From: Albula goreensis
Lineage: Eukaryota; Chordata; Actinopteri; Albuliformes; Albulidae
Assembly (NCBI GenBank): GCA_022829145.1
Contig: CM040742.1
Location: forward strand, 18,563,131-18,627,130
Direction: 5' to 3'
Length of the DNA stretch: 64,000 nucleotides
Shown: piece after piece, positions 48,851 to 64,000 of the stretch
Layout: each line of letters begins with the position of its first letter
How positions within the stretch are numbered: the stretch's first letter is position 1
Notes under the pieces: generated by a model
What the model was told of the DNA's origin: nothing
The model's input: the letters and a program-made list of their open reading frames with translations, nothing else
The model's database searches: none
Program-made: the position numbers and the translations under genes

Positions 48851-51018
48851 AACTGGTGGTGGAAGTGTGGTATCTGATGTAATGCAGATGAATGGATCAA
48901 TGCACCGCCTTATCTGAACTAATGCACATTAATGAACAGAAATAAATGGGAAAACCTGTCTCTCCTCGTTCACTGAATAAATTGTCAGCTGTCTACAAGG
49001 TAGTTCAAAGCGTCTGACTCATATAGTGTAGCTGAACTCAAAAGCTAATCTGATACTAGAGGATGGGAGGCTTGTTTTCTATAACGAGGTTGGAAGGGGT
49101 GAGAGATATGACCACTCCGTCACCCCTTGCTAAGCATGTACCAATTCAGCAGCTATAACATGTGAATGTTGTAACTTAAGCACAGAGACCCAGATGCAGC
49201 ATTATATTATTGCCAGGGGTCCTGGCATTTCTGCACAAAAATCTACTGTACTTATCTTAATAGCTCACTTTAAGATATCTGTCAGTTAGCTATTTGGTTG
49301 TGTTATTCAGATAGCTAGCTGATAGAGGATTTTCACGTGTCCTATTGTTGGGCTGATTCTCATTCTTCTGCAAAGTCAACCATTTCACTGAAAATGCATT
49401 TCAAGATACATGCACAGTGATGGCTTTTTTGGACAGATTTATAGGACTGGTTTTCGGTGAAGTAACTCAAACTTAAGACAGGCATAAAAACCTGACGATG
49501 CAGAAGCCAAAAATGACCAAGGATGCCCAACAGGTTTTTCACATGATTGGCCCTAAATCTCCTAAGAAGGAAGGTTTGAAGTGGGAAGGCTTTTTCCTGT
49601 CTCACTGAACAAGAATGATGACTCTGGTTGATCACCTGCAGCCTGTCTTTGCCAGCTGCACATTAAGTGTGCTCATCTGATACAATGGCTAAACGGCAGC
49701 TGGTGGCCTACAGAGTAAAAAGAGGTGATGGCCGGCGAAACAAACTCAAGAAATAAGCATGTGCCTGTTTACTTTCACTAAAACTCATGGGAGAAGTGGC
49801 AATGAGAGAACTAGCCTCTTGAGACAGTTGAGACCCCTTGCAGATGTAACAGCTCACTGTAAAAGCTCTGTTTCTGGCAACAAGCCATCTCATATTACAG
49901 GGAGAGGACTTGTAGATCCACCCCATTGACAGTTTAATGTAATGAATCATGCATGGTGTTTTGGAGGTAGGAGATTGACCATACAACCAAAGAAATTTAC
50001 TTAAGAAATTCTGAAGCACTGGGAATCTGTTTTCAAGGACTCTAACAAAGTCTCAGTGAGGCCTTTAATAAAGTAATATAAACTGATAAGTAGTCTATGT
50101 TGAAGAACATCTTATTGGCTAATGTATGATATCCCACTAGGATGTTCTCCTTTACCTTCTCTTTCATAGGGTTAGATCAAACATATATTTAGTGGACAAA
50201 TGCAAGTGTGTTATTTAATACAACCTAAATGTTCGGACCTGTCTCATATTTCCTATCTAAGATTACCACTATTTATATAACCTCCTAATACTCTTACTGC
50301 TCTGAACATCTTTGTCAGTTTTCAGTTGCTTTTGCACAGTTAATCAAGTCCCTGTACATCACATAGAACTCTTGCTGAAAATCCCAACTAATATTGTACA
50401 ATGGTAGTACATGTACTTAAAATGTTATACTTTCATAATTTCCAAGGTTTACATGCGTATGTCTTTGATGTTATATCGCATATGTTTATTCATGTATTTT
50501 TGCCAACGATTACACGTGATTTTTGGTTGTAGTTGCGCATTCCTCCCAATTGATATGTGAAGTCCAGTAAATTGCCAAGCAGTAGGTTTGCCTTTACTTT
50601 CGAGAGGAAAGGATGGTAGCAGTACTACAAGTCATAAGGTAGAAAACGATTTAGTTTATGTTTATATGACTGACTTCTTACCAAGCCTCTCTGTCTGTTA
50701 ATCTGAGCGTCACGTGCTGGACGACGCTGCAGCATTCCTTATCACATCCAAGTTCACGACTATGTTTTCGCATTTTTACCAAAAATGGTACTCAATTGCC
50801 ATTTGCAAATAAATTCCGCAGTGACATCATGTTACAATGAACCTACCGTAAAATATCTCAGTTGTGTCGTGGACAAAATTACTTCTGGCTGAACAGCATT
50901 TACCGGCCCTTTAACTGGTCTACTCAGATGGTCTCAAGTCGGACATGACAAGAAGCCAAAGCATCTCGACATGCGACGTAACCAGCCCCAGCTAACGTAA
51001 CTCTCTTGGAGATTCAAG
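48851..51018. other. zcchc10: Intergenic region between hspa4 and zcchc10 (divergent pair)
   Basis: About 2.2 kb between two head-to-head genes. It is mostly unremarkable, with a GATAGCTAGCTGATAGAGG word group near 49310 and a CACGTG E-box at 50711-50716, about 300 bp upstream of the zcchc10 start codon. The zcchc10 promoter probably lies at about 50.7-51.0 kb. Confidence 0.45.
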
Positions 51019-53176
<2,158 letters not shown>

Positions 53177-54790
53177 GCAGACAGTCATGTACACCTCCTT
53201 CTGGACCCAGGATTGCTGCCCTCATGCGATAACCACGACCATCCTGAGAGCTGTGGTGTTCATGAATCGTCTGGTATCAAGTACCATGGGCCTTGTGCCA
53301 TTTTGAATCATTCACTTGTGAAAAGGTCTGGCTATTTCCCAGTCAGAATGCCCAAAGGACATTATTTGTCCTTGACAGTATGGAGATCACTGTGACTCTT
53401 GTAATATCCCTGATAAAAAAAGTCTTCAGTCTTTTGACCGTTAATCAGGACTTGGTGATATTTTTCCTTTATTCACTAACTGTCTGAATTTTTTACTGTT
53501 ATAAAATGTCCTATGTCACAAGTTCTGTTGTGTTTTTTTTTTTTTTTTACAAACCTCTTATTTAATGCATATCCATCTTGCATAAGGTAATTGTGTTTGC
53601 TGTCTATAAAATGGACAAAGGTGGAGGGTGGTGAGAATGCAGAAAGAGAACGTATTTTCCTTAAAACTATTTTGCATGTATAAATGGCCTTTGACTCATC
53701 CTGATATGTTAGGTTAGCTATATACCACATACTTAATTGCACAGTGATTCCAGTTCAAACATGACAAAGTCAAAGTGTTAAGGCCATTAATGTCAATCTT
53801 GTGATTTTCCTCTAAAATGATTCCCACGTGATGTGAGGTATGTTCTTTCATATAGTACAGATGTAGCTACCCCATTAACACCTACATTACCACTCTGCTT
53901 CTGTCAGCCCCCAAGTAAAATCAGGAAAGCAATGTGGCAGGACTGGGTCAGTCTTGGAGAAGTCTTTTTGATAATGCTAGGCCACAAAAGGAAAATGGAT
54001 ATATGTTACCCAAATGTAGCATCTCTCTGATGGTTTATGCAAAGTGTATGTAAATGTTACATTTACATGAGAATGCCATGGTATTCCTTTAGCATTGCAT
54101 TGACTATCAGAGACCACAATCACATGAACACACTTATTTGTTGGAGCATAGGGAATAATTATTAAGGGGTTTGGATAAAAACTGAATGTTTTATTGTAGC
54201 TATTAACTTACAGAAAGCATTCTTTATAAATATATTTTATTAGCTGTATATTTTTAAAATATCAAAGATATGTATTTGTCTGAAAGAAATAGATGTAGAA
54301 AGAAAGGCACATTTAAACCAAGACTTTCTGGTGGAGGGAGGAGTGGATCACTTCAAGAAAACTGTAACATTGTACAAGTAACATCTAAAATGTAACTTTG
54401 TGTGACATGGGGTGGTAAGGCAGTTAGGTTTCATTTCAAGGAAATGATAAACTGAATTCTTGTTGGAATTTTTCTTTAATATGCCAGTATATGTAGTTAG
54501 AATTTTGAACTTGCTATTCTTTCATGATCTTAATTATTATGTATGCAGTTTGTGGAATAGCTGAATCTAATTGAACATTGTTTCTACTTTAAATGATTCA
54601 CATTTCATGGTAGAGTTTTACTGTCCTTTGTAGTATTGTTTTTGTTTTTTCAACAGCTTGCCAATTGTTTGGCTAATGTATTCAGACTCTTTATTTTACT
54701 TTGAATGGCTTTGCAATTTTTTAAATATGAGAGTTTCTTTAAATGAAAGTCATTGTTTGTATTTTTGTAAAGTTCAAATGTCCAAATAAA
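53177..54790 (+). other. zcchc10: 3' UTR of zcchc10 with polyadenylation signal
   Basis: Continuous non-coding sequence after the stop codon up to AATAAA at 54785-54790, giving about 1.6 kb. There is a poly-T run at about 53531-53549. An earlier functional polyadenylation signal was not identified. Confidence 0.6.
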
Positions 54791-56090
54791 CTGTACAATG
54801 ATGTTGTATTGGTAATATTTTTTATAAATAGTATGTTTAAATAATCAGAGGTTGTCGTTAGTTTGGTGAGAAAAAGAAAGCAAATTATGACCAAAGGGAA
54901 GGTAAACCTAAAATGTGGTATAATTTGTAGCAAAACTAGTTTCTGCCATTGCATCCATATCAGTGGTGTTTTATGGTGAATCATATGATCATATACAAGA
55001 TCATATGTACTGCAGCTTTAAATTGAATTTGTCCTGTAACACATTGAACTGTGTATAAGAAAAGAAAAAGCGGAAAAGGAAATGCAAAGTCATATGATTT
55101 CTAGAACCACACAAAATATGATTGCAATACACAAATTCACCTCCACTGCCACTAGAGGATAGTAAAAGTTTTTGACTTGATTACAATGCCTCTCAATGAA
55201 CTCATTTTATTTAACTACACTAAGTGACCTTATTTATTTCACATTGAGCAGCTGAGATTTCAATTTTCTTTTGCTATGGTGACCTAGGAATTGGGATCTA
55301 AGGATAATCAAGGTTTCTGAAATGTGATAAAGTTGTTTTCCTTCCACTTAATTTACCAAGATGTAAGTTTTGCTCATTGTCATTTGCTTTTTCATAAAAT
55401 TCTTAATTTTACACAGATTGTTTAGTTTAAGTGCCTAGATCTGAATGCTTTAAACACATAGGACTCAACGATTTCACCTCTCATGCTTCAATTATTTCCC
55501 AATATTTTCAATATTGCACATTACAGAAATGAATGTATGAATTTATCTGTCTGATGGAATCCTGAGATATGAAGGGAAATTTGGTCCTGTTAAAATTCAT
55601 AGCTATTTCTGGCATAACATATTATATAAATGGTGAAATAGTGATCATTCAGATTTTACATATCTGAAGGTGTTACATATTCCCAAGTTATTGACTGGAT
55701 GTCTATTCATTTGAAATAGACTTTCCTTCATATGAAATAACTTTAAAATGCATCTTGAAAACTCCCAGACATCCAGTAAAAATTCTCAGTGTTCTGCCTA
55801 TGTTAAATAAACAGACATCCTCATTTAAGTTATATTTCCTTTGACAAACAAACCTTGTTAAAATTCTGCAATTGTCATAACTAACTTCTCAACATGTTTT
55901 GTCCAGGTTGTGGGCAGATATTGGCATTACCAGAATCACAGATTAGAAATGTTTACATACTATGTATTATTCATATCATGTATACCAAAATAGTTAATAA
56001 GAAATAATCATTCATAAATATGAAAGAATGCTGTTAGATTTATTACCCTGAGCATCACAATACGGCTGGTCTGACTTTATCACATGACCA
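54791..56090. other. Intergenic stretch, nothing recognised
   Basis: AT-rich DNA between the zcchc10 polyadenylation site and the next promoter. No gene or repeat supported. Confidence 0.5.
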
Positions 56091-56122
56091 CACGGGTCTA
56101 GCAGTCTGCAGCGAGCATCCGG

Positions 56123-56134
56123 GTCACGTGACGT
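56123..56134 (+). promoter_or_regulatory. GTCACGTGAC palindrome overlapping a TGACGT word
   Basis: The perfect 10-bp palindrome at 56123-56132 is the USF/MiT-TFE (CLEAR-type) E-box. It overlaps a CRE-like TGACGT. It sits just upstream of the presumed first exon, in a CpG-bearing promoter. Confidence 0.7.
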
Positions 56135-56139
56135 AGTTT

Positions 56140-56421
56140 GGAAGCTGAGGTCTGTCTGGTTGCCTGCACCCTGTTTTCTAGTGCCTGACTTTAGCTGGTG
56201 TTTTCATTTTGCAGTAAAAATGGATTGAGGTGAAATGAAGGCAAGTTGCTTTTCACTGATAACGTAGAATAGACCTAGGGGCAGGGGGTCTTTTAGACAT
56301 TTTTAAAATTTTAAATATTAATCTGTATATTTGTACCGCATTTTTCTGAACTGGAAAGTGAAAAGACAAAGAGAAAGGCTTTCCATTAGAGATGGTTTGG
56401 GCCTAAAAGAAGACAGTAGAG
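56140..56421 (+). other. aff4: Presumed noncoding first exon of aff4
   Basis: CpG-bearing sequence downstream of the E-box, ending AGTAGAG|GTAAGC at 56421/56422, a strong donor. There is no long open frame; the first ATG (in AAAAATGGATTGAGG) gives a two-codon upstream frame. The gene identity rests on order only: in human 5q31.1 AFF4 follows ZCCHC10 on the same strand and also begins with a noncoding exon. No AFF4 coding exon was found in the window, so this is inference. Confidence 0.4.
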
Positions 56422-57500
56422 GTAAGCGGATTAACTTTTAATGAAATGTCAGAACTGGTTTTTGAATAACAGTATGAAGAAAGTGCAAATAATAATCGAG
56501 AAAAAAAAGAACAACAACCGAGCTTTCGTCTTTGCTAGCTGATTAATTCTAGTTAAACCAAGTCCATCGAGTTAAGAATAAACCAAACAGCTCGGCTAGC
56601 CAGCTATCGCTAGATGTAAGGTTGCTTTCAGAGCCCCTGCTCGTCCTGAGTAGCTAGGATAGCTTTATTGGAAGCTAACACAGCTAACTTAGCTAATGTA
56701 TCGCTAACATAATATAAACATTTTACTACTAGCTAACGTTAGCACATGTAGCGATAGATACCTATGAGCAGTTAGCTAATGTATTAGTTAATTTATGGTC
56801 CGGTTTCCAGCTAAGGTTATTTAAACAAGAATACCGTCCAGTTAAATGCTATCGCTACCTAGCTGAATATTGGTACCACTTCTGAGAGCTATTCGTTTTT
56901 TTCCTGCCAGCTAACAAGCTAAATCAAATTTTGTTAGAAGCTGTCTGTTTTGCTAGGTGGTTTTAGGTCGCTATGATTATGAGTTATCTTGCTAACACTA
57001 TTGTGATTTCATCACAGGACATTGTTATTGTACAACAATAAATTCCATCTTGCTGATGCGCTGTGAATTACACAACAAAAAATAAGATCAAGGAAGTGAC
57101 TAACTCTGATCTGTCAATAGTGTAACGTTTGCTTGAAAATTGTTAAATTATGTAGTAGTTTCGGAACAGGCTAGCTAGCAATATGTGTCGCCCCTAATTA
57201 TCGCTATCTAGATAGCCAGTGATAAGCAAGCTAGGTCAGTAGCGATAGCACTTTACCGATTACTTAGTAGCTATTACATTTTCATGAGTTGTTTATTTTA
57301 ATTGTTATTGAAGATTGTCGTGAGTGTATGAAAGTATTAGTAGTATTTAGTCAGCTAACGCAGCGGTTTGTCTCAGATGACCATGATTTTTGTGCTTATT
57401 TCAGTCGTGACGTCAGTGCTTTTGTTTCTGTCATCGCATGCTAGTTAGCTGGCTGGCTAGCTAGGTAGCTACGTACAAGTTGACACACGCTGACACGATT
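56422..57500. promoter_or_regulatory. GCTAGC/GCTAAC/ATCGCTA word cluster in presumed aff4 intron 1
   Basis: Densest cluster in the window: GGCTAGCCAGCTATCGCTAG, GAAGCTAACACAGCTAACTT, GTATCGCTAAC, CTAGCTAACGTTAGCACATG, GTAGCGATAGATACC, CTATCGCTACCTAGCTG, GGCTAGCTAGCAA, TATCGCTATCTAGATAGCC, AGTAGCGATAGC and GCTGGCTGGCTAGCTAGGTA. It spans about 1 kb directly after the presumed first exon. Confidence 0.6.
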
Positions 57501-60500
57501 AGATAACCAAAATAAATATAAATACTTTGCAATGGACGGTATGTTATGGGCAATGTGTACAAGTATTAAACCCATTCAAAATCTTTGGAGCTGAAATCTA
57601 ACCCTAAATATATAATGTTATGTTTGCTGTAATTTGGCGTAACGTTGGTTCACATTTTTGAGGACTTCCATAATCTAGCAGGTTTGCTTCTTAATTTTCC
57701 CTTATCATAGCCATGCAACTTCATTTGACCAAAACAATTTAACATGCACCACCTCATATTTGTTTTCAGTGTTGTTTTTTCAGTCGGACAACTGGATGTT
57801 CATATGTTCGGAAATTCAGTTACTTGACTTTCGACTTATTTTCGTGCTACTAGGCCAACTTTTGTTGCGTTTTATAGTAGTGCAATTCTGTCCTTGGGGT
57901 AAGAGTCCATCGGCCAAGTTGATAAGGTGTTGACGAAAAGTGTGATAAGCGATAACTTCTACCTAAAAGTACACAAATAAACACAGAAAAAAAACTGGTA
58001 ATTACTAACTAAAAACAGTCATTTTTAATGAACATGTATGGCTGAGGTATATCCCAGCTGGATTTTCAGTTTTCTGGGAATCTGGATGCCTCTGGTTGAA
58101 GTTTTGTTTAAAAACTAGTGGAAGTTAGGTAGGAATTGTGCTGTGTTGGTTATATTGAAAGGAGAGTAAGTGCAATAGTTGTGATAATTATAAATGTGAC
58201 TATGGGGAGAGCTGATTATCATAATTATTTATACTACTGGATAGTTATTAAACTAAGTGATCAAGACGAGCTCTCGCAAATATGCTTTATGTCCGTGCGA
58301 TTTAACAGTGATAAATGTAGATATTATATACAGATATAATATATTACATACAGAGTGTGTACCAAATTTCAACATTTTGAAAGTGTGTATATGTTAATAC
58401 ATTCTTGAAAAAGGAGGAATATTACCACAGGGATGGTGGGAATTGTATGACGCGTAGCAGTATATTTGTTTAGTAGACGACAGATTAGTGTTCTGACTTG
58501 GGTCGAAAAAAACTTGGGGGTTCACAGGCAAACCAGTTTCCGTTTGTCTCGAAGAATGCCAAGCCTTGCGTATTTCCTGTTTGGGTTTCCTAACTGGCTT
58601 AAGCTGACTGGCAGTTCTGCAACTTTGCTGTTGCACGGTCGAATGTCTAAGCTCTTTACTGTGTCTGCTGTAAAGTCACATTGGTAACGGGGCAGATTGT
58701 AGCATGCATATATTTTCCAACAGATTATTGTTGACGGCAGATAATCTTTTTCTGTGTCAAACTGACATTTTGCAGTTAGTATAATCAAGTGTAATGCGTT
58801 TTAGTTTTTGCAAGGGGATTATGTGCCACTCCTAGTTGGCTTTTGTAAAAAAAAAAATAAATAAAATGCATAAAAAACACTGTTGAAGTGAGATCAAAGC
58901 ACTGACATGGGAGTTCACTGTAATTCATGATAAGCCTTGGTACAAGATGTTCTGTACCTTAAGACAGTTTTAATATTATTTCAGATTTCAATAAAGCTTG
59001 GAAACATGAGCTGAAAGATATGACAAGATCAATCATGTAGGCTAGTTTGATCTACATCTCCACTGGCAACATGCAGAGTTGTGTGTTACATATCCCTGGC
59101 TGATTACTGGGGTAGAGAAATAATCCAGCAGTTTTGGGTGCCTGAAAAAAACAAGCACAGTGCAAGTGTACGTGCACTAGCATTGTATTATGCAAGGTGA
59201 ACTTGGCAATTTCATGTTTTTGAATAGAACACCAAGGTTAACTAAACCGCCTGTAAAGTCATGTGAGCAACTCTGTGTAAACATTACATGCATAGGAAGA
59301 TGAATATGCATCGCTCCGGCTCAATGAAGACATGGGCCTGTTCTTGGTGACATTATGAACATTTAAATAGATAGAAGGTGAGACAAAAAATAGGCAGTGT
59401 CTTGGGCAGAAAAGGTAGAGATCTCATTTCAGCTTTGGTTTTTTGGTGAATGAAAATCCCCAGACAGATGAGCAGACCAACCTACTTACACTTGCTGCTA
59501 AGTTGAGAACAACCCTGAAGGCAAAGCCATGTTCCTTGTTCCAATCAAAGTGGCTAAATTAAGCAGGCAACAACTGAGAGCCAGGCTGTCTTTTTAAATA
59601 AGAATTTGTGCTGAAATGACCTGTCTGGTTACATAGGTTAAGTATAGACTGACCTATTTATAAAATACTGTGGAGTAGAACTGAATGAAAAATAATGAAG
59701 TTGTATTAAGTCAGAATAAAATAAAATCTTAATCTTTTGTGAAAGAATTTCCTTACCATCATTTGTGAAAAGTGCAATTTTGCTATAGTTTTGTTTTAAT
59801 TCCACGTATTCCCTCCTGAGATATCGCCCACATTACTGCCCTGAGAGAAAATGCTGTGCAGGCCTGTTACCTGTATGTGCTGTGTTGAATGCTTTGGGAG
59901 AAAATGCATCAGGCATTGTGTCACTTGGACATAAATGAAGTTAGGCTAATAAGTAGTTGTTTTTACCACGTTTAAATCAGTCCCACATACACATTTATGG
60001 TAGCAGAGGCATGGTCCAACATTGGCATTAAAGCCCTTTTATTTATGCATTAGCAGCTGAGAAATCTACAGGTATGGTTTTAATTTTTGTTCATTTATTC
60101 GAGAGAAAGCTTTGGAATTCACAAGGTTCACCAGACTGCAGTTAGGAGGTATCAACATGAATCGGTCAATGGGCTATTGCCATTCAAAAGCAAAATCTAT
60201 CAGTGAGACTAATGAATGACTGGCTAGTTATTTTAGAAGCGAACAGTGTAAATTCCAGGCCTAAACACCTACTCATCTTTTACACTGTAGGCTACAAGAC
60301 CTCTTACCATTAGGCCTTAAGGGCTTGCAGGAAGATTTTGATTTGGTGTTCCCATAAATATCTTTGAGCCAGTGCATTTTTGCTTTTGTGTATCACTCGT
60401 TTTGTTACTGAGCAATTCAGTACAAACATGGCAGCATGAATTTGTCAGAATTTTTCAGAATTTTAGCTTAAACAATATATTACATTTTGATATTTAAGGC

Positions 60501-63500
60501 ATTTATCCTCCACATCGCTGGGATCGCATGGATGGCTTGTTTCCTCTCCTAAATACAATTACTGTAATTGACTGGGTCCAGCGTAGTTATGTAATTTGAT
60601 GGCTGGATGCTGTGTTAAACAAAACTGTACAAGAAGAGCAGGCTCACAAAAGTTTGTTCCATTTCTGAACCTTGTGCTGCCCCAAATATCCCATGAGTCA
60701 ACTGTGTCAATTGTGGCATATTTAGACAATTAGGACTAGTATTCATTGGACTAGTATTCACTGGAGCCATGCATATGACAGCCATGAGGAAGTTGGTCGA
60801 ACTGATTACCCATCATGCTCCTTAGCTCCTTGTTTTAATACAAATTAAGTAGCAGGGAAACAATTTGTTACGTAACCTCCATTTTGCTACCCTGGTGCAT
60901 TATTTTCAATGATAATGAAGGCATGGCCTTGCCTTGACCAGATTTGCCTGAGCTGCAGGAAAACAAACTAAGGCTATTAGCTTCAGCTATTTCACAATGA
61001 GTAAACATTTCATTTTCAGCAACACAATATGAAATGCTTTCAAAGCCCCCTGGAACCTGGTCACTTGCACTTTACATGGCGGTTTTTTGTCTAATAAATC
61101 AACCACTTTTCAATGTTATTCTGCCTGAAAATTTTTTTTCACCCTTGCAAGGGATGCTGTTATGCTTTGTGTTGCAACTTTTGTTCCCCATGATCTTAAA
61201 GTAAAACAGTCTTTTTCCCTGTATGGCTACGAATACATAACTCAGTGTTCCTTCACTGGTTCATATAGCCCACTGTGAAACATGAAGCATCATGAGTACT
61301 TTGCATCTTGTCCTGTCTCTCTCGTAAGTGATACATTCTGATTGAGTTGCGAGCGCCCTAAATGTCAAGATTACAGATAATAAATACACGGAAGGCCAGT
61401 GCGAGCTTCCCGTTGCACAAATGCAATTGAAAGATGTCCTTGTTCTCATTTAAACTGCCTCCCTCAATTAAATGTCAGACTATTTTTTTTCCTCCCTCAC
61501 TTCAAAAGAATATGGTTAAGATTCATATGAAAGGCCCTGTCTAGAGGCTGCCACATTTTGCAAAGCCATCATGGTATGTGTGTCAGAGGAGTGCCTTCAT
61601 AGATAAGAATTATAGGCATATGCTTATTTCCAGCTCATTCAAAATGTCTGCAAAGTGTGAATAATAGACTGGTGCAGCGCAAATTAGTTTGATCCATCTT
61701 TAAGGCTTTAAGGATTAAATAAATAAATAAATAGCATGAATTTGTTTACTCCAAATTCTAAGATTAATGATTATGGCCTATGAATTCTGAGTTTTCTCCT
61801 CATGTGAAATGTGAATCTCAAAAATGATTCTGGAGCTTTCTGCAATTTATGTCATTATTGTGGTCGGCTGTTGCAGTATTGGCTGATTGAAGCCATCAAA
61901 TGAGCTACTCTGGAAAATACTTAAAATAATGATTTTAACCTCCGTTTCATCCAGATTTTATTGGTTTGTGTGATGCTGTGTAGAGTGCAGGCTGGCAAGT
62001 CTATAGATATTAAATCAATTTAAGGGGAGGGTTAGCACACATGAGTATAAGATCTCCCGTAAAGAACAACCTGAACAAAAGCAAAAATTGACATGTTGTT
62101 TTGACCAAATATATGAGATAAGCATTAAACACACTCTGTAAGTGGTCTTAAAATTCATGAACTAAGTTTACTCTTGCCTGATCAGTACCACTTTGCAGCC
62201 AAATTCCTGCTGAGTGAGCCTACCTCCCAGCACCTTGACTTGTGCAAAATTGTTGAGTAGTTTGTAGCTAATCATCTGCCAGGCAATTGTTTTTTATTGC
62301 CAGTTAGCTCCACAAAACAAATACGTTTTATTCTTCTTGCGAATTACATCAGGGCATGGCACAAGGAAGACATTTTACAATGTGGGGTCTTGTATTCTCA
62401 TAGTATACTGTTTTTGTCGTAGGTTGTTTACATTTTCTCAGCAGTTTTTAACCACTTATAATAGAACACATGTGGAAAAACACTTCGGAACGTTTCAGGT
62501 TCTTCTGATTTTTCAGTTTGTTAAAGGCTGTAATTGTTTCCTGCATTGAGACAATTTCTAGGAAACTCAGGATGGGGGGAAAAAAAAAACACTTTCCTAG
62601 AAAATAGTTCACCAGATTCTACTAGTCACAGGGGAACGTTACATTATTTTGCTATTGTCATGACAAATATTTACAGAAATTGACATTTGCTTTTTTTCCC
62701 CCTCACATAAAACCTTGAGATAGATTTGGATTTCAGTATTGTGTTAAAATGTTATACTTAAATGTTGTTTTGCTTCCAGTGTACATTAAGAATTTAGGCC
62801 ACTCTTAATTGTATTTTTGTTGGAGATTTCCATGTAAATGCTTATAGAAGTAGGGGATTGATTCCCTTCATGTCTGATGATGTTTTTATGCTTAAATTAT
62901 GTAAATACATCTGATTCATGTAGCCAGAGTTGTTCAGGCATACAGTGAGGGGTGAGTTATTTTTGTTTCTATCTGCAGTTGAAGTCATCACATATGAAGG
63001 TTTTCCAGAAATAGCCTTCCCAGCTGTTTGGTTTGTAGTAAACCCATGATACATGGAAGTCACACTGTCAAATAAGAACAACAAGTGACAGCGCTGTGCT
63101 GGGAATCACTGTCAGGGTCCAGGTCAGATTTCAGTTGGGTATGCTGTGTGATTCTTCAAAAACAGCCAAGTACCATTTTTATACTGTCAAAGGCTTCTAC
63201 CTTTTGTTTCTACAAAGTATATTTCATAACTCTGTGTTGATAATCCAGTATCATAAGATGACAGTGCTACATTTTTATTTTGTTTTCATGGCCTTCTCTA
63301 ATCTTTTCTAAAGAAAGATTTCTTTTAAAAAGAGATTTCTTAACATCATGAAAGAATGCTCGCTTGAAGTATATCTCTCTTATGAAGTTAATATCCACTC
63401 GTGTTTTCCATTTTCTTGTTGGGTGCTGACCACACTAGAAAATACAAGAAAATGAAGAACATAGAGTATTTGGTATCTTGTAAAGGTTAAAAAAAAAAAA

Positions 63501-64000
63501 AAACATAGTATGCATGTGATTTTTGGAGCTGTGCATTCAATTTGGATTAAATTAGTGTAGCTCGACTTTCTATGAGAATATTTCATGTTGTCTTTGACTG
63601 ATTCAAATCTTCATAATGACATTTAGCTGAAGATAACCCTCTTAAAGTTGTGGCTGATATGATGTGCTTTGTTCCAATGTCATAAAGAGTGTGAATGAAT
63701 GGTCTGTGTCATGTCATTGTTTAGGTATGTAAGCTTATGATAAAAGTTGCACTTTGTATTGCAAGCCAATCCCAAGTCCTTGAAGCATAGTAGTTTTATG
63801 TACATGTTCAGCTTGCTGCCTTTCCCATTACCACTTATTCAGTTATATTGCAAATGCAGAGGACTCGGTACATTTCACATGTCTGTCAGCCCTATTTTGA
63901 TATTATAGCTTTAAGCAGCAATAACAGTGTCTAAGCATAAACAGACCATCAAGAGAAAATATGCTCATTAAAATATTGTAGAATTTTTTTCTGTGCTGTT
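57501..64000 (+). other. Presumed first intron of aff4, no exon recognised
   Basis: AT-rich non-coding DNA to the window end. All frames were scanned for the conserved AFF-family N-terminal block and none was found. Short homopolymers occur (near 58848, 62579 and 63490), plus a short (AAAT)n run near 61720. If the gene call is right, the first coding exon lies to the right of the window. Confidence 0.35.

Noticed and set aside
56422..64000. Search for the AFF4 start-codon exon
   Set aside because: No segment resembling the conserved AFF-family N-terminus was found on the plus strand. The gene call rests on synteny only.

Overview
The window is vertebrate nuclear DNA, almost certainly from a teleost fish. 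Genes are split into many short exons with GT-AG introns. The encoded proteins are clear orthologs of human NDFIP1, RNF14, HSPA4 and ZCCHC10. The intergenic DNA holds (CA)n and (TA)n microsatellites and small foldback DNA transposons of types common in fish. No prokaryotic, viral, tRNA or rRNA genes were recognised.

Layout, left to right. 1-6.7 kb is intergenic: microsatellites, a GC-rich block at 3.3-4.2 kb, a pair of related 52-bp elements near 0.35 and 1.35 kb, and a 767-bp terminal-inverted-repeat element (4428-5194). 6.7-18.1 kb is ndfip1 on the minus strand (7 coding exons, 210 aa, probable long 3' UTR). 18.5-22.0 kb is an XendoU-family endoribonuclease on the minus strand (6 coding exons, 282 aa). 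25.0-31 kb is rnf14 on the minus strand (7 coding exons, 464 aa, RWD plus RING-IBR-RING). 31-35.8 kb is intergenic with MITE-like repeats. 35.8-48.7 kb is hspa4 on the minus strand (19 coding exons, 847 aa). 51.0-54.8 kb is zcchc10 on the plus strand (4 coding exons, 163 aa), head-to-head with hspa4. At about 56.1-56.4 kb lies a CpG-bearing promoter with a palindromic GTCACGTGAC box and a probable noncoding first exon. By the HSPA4-ZCCHC10-AFF4 order of human 5q31.1 this is probably aff4, whose coding exons would lie beyond the right edge. The rest, to 64 kb, is its presumed first intron.

The genes do not form a pathway. Two are ubiquitin-system genes (the NEDD4 adaptor ndfip1 and the RBR E3 rnf14), one is an Hsp110 co-chaperone, one an RNA endonuclease, one a small zinc-knuckle protein and one a presumed elongation-complex scaffold. 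In human, ndfip1/rnf14 and hspa4/zcchc10/aff4 are several megabases apart on 5q31; here they are contiguous.

Most notable observations: (1) a 102-bp, 99/102-identical copy of the zcchc10 stop-codon region lies 8 bp from a splice donor inside an hspa4 intron; (2) GCTAGC/GCTAAC/ATCGCTA words cluster next to five promoters but not at the endoribonuclease gene; (3) ndfip1 has a 51-bp in-frame cassette-exon candidate; (4) two 52-bp elements in the left intergenic region match at 46/52 positions; (5) the 3' end of hspa4 exon 11 is tandemly duplicated with a decayed donor; (6) a (TG)n tract occupies the splice-acceptor region of the last rnf14 exon.
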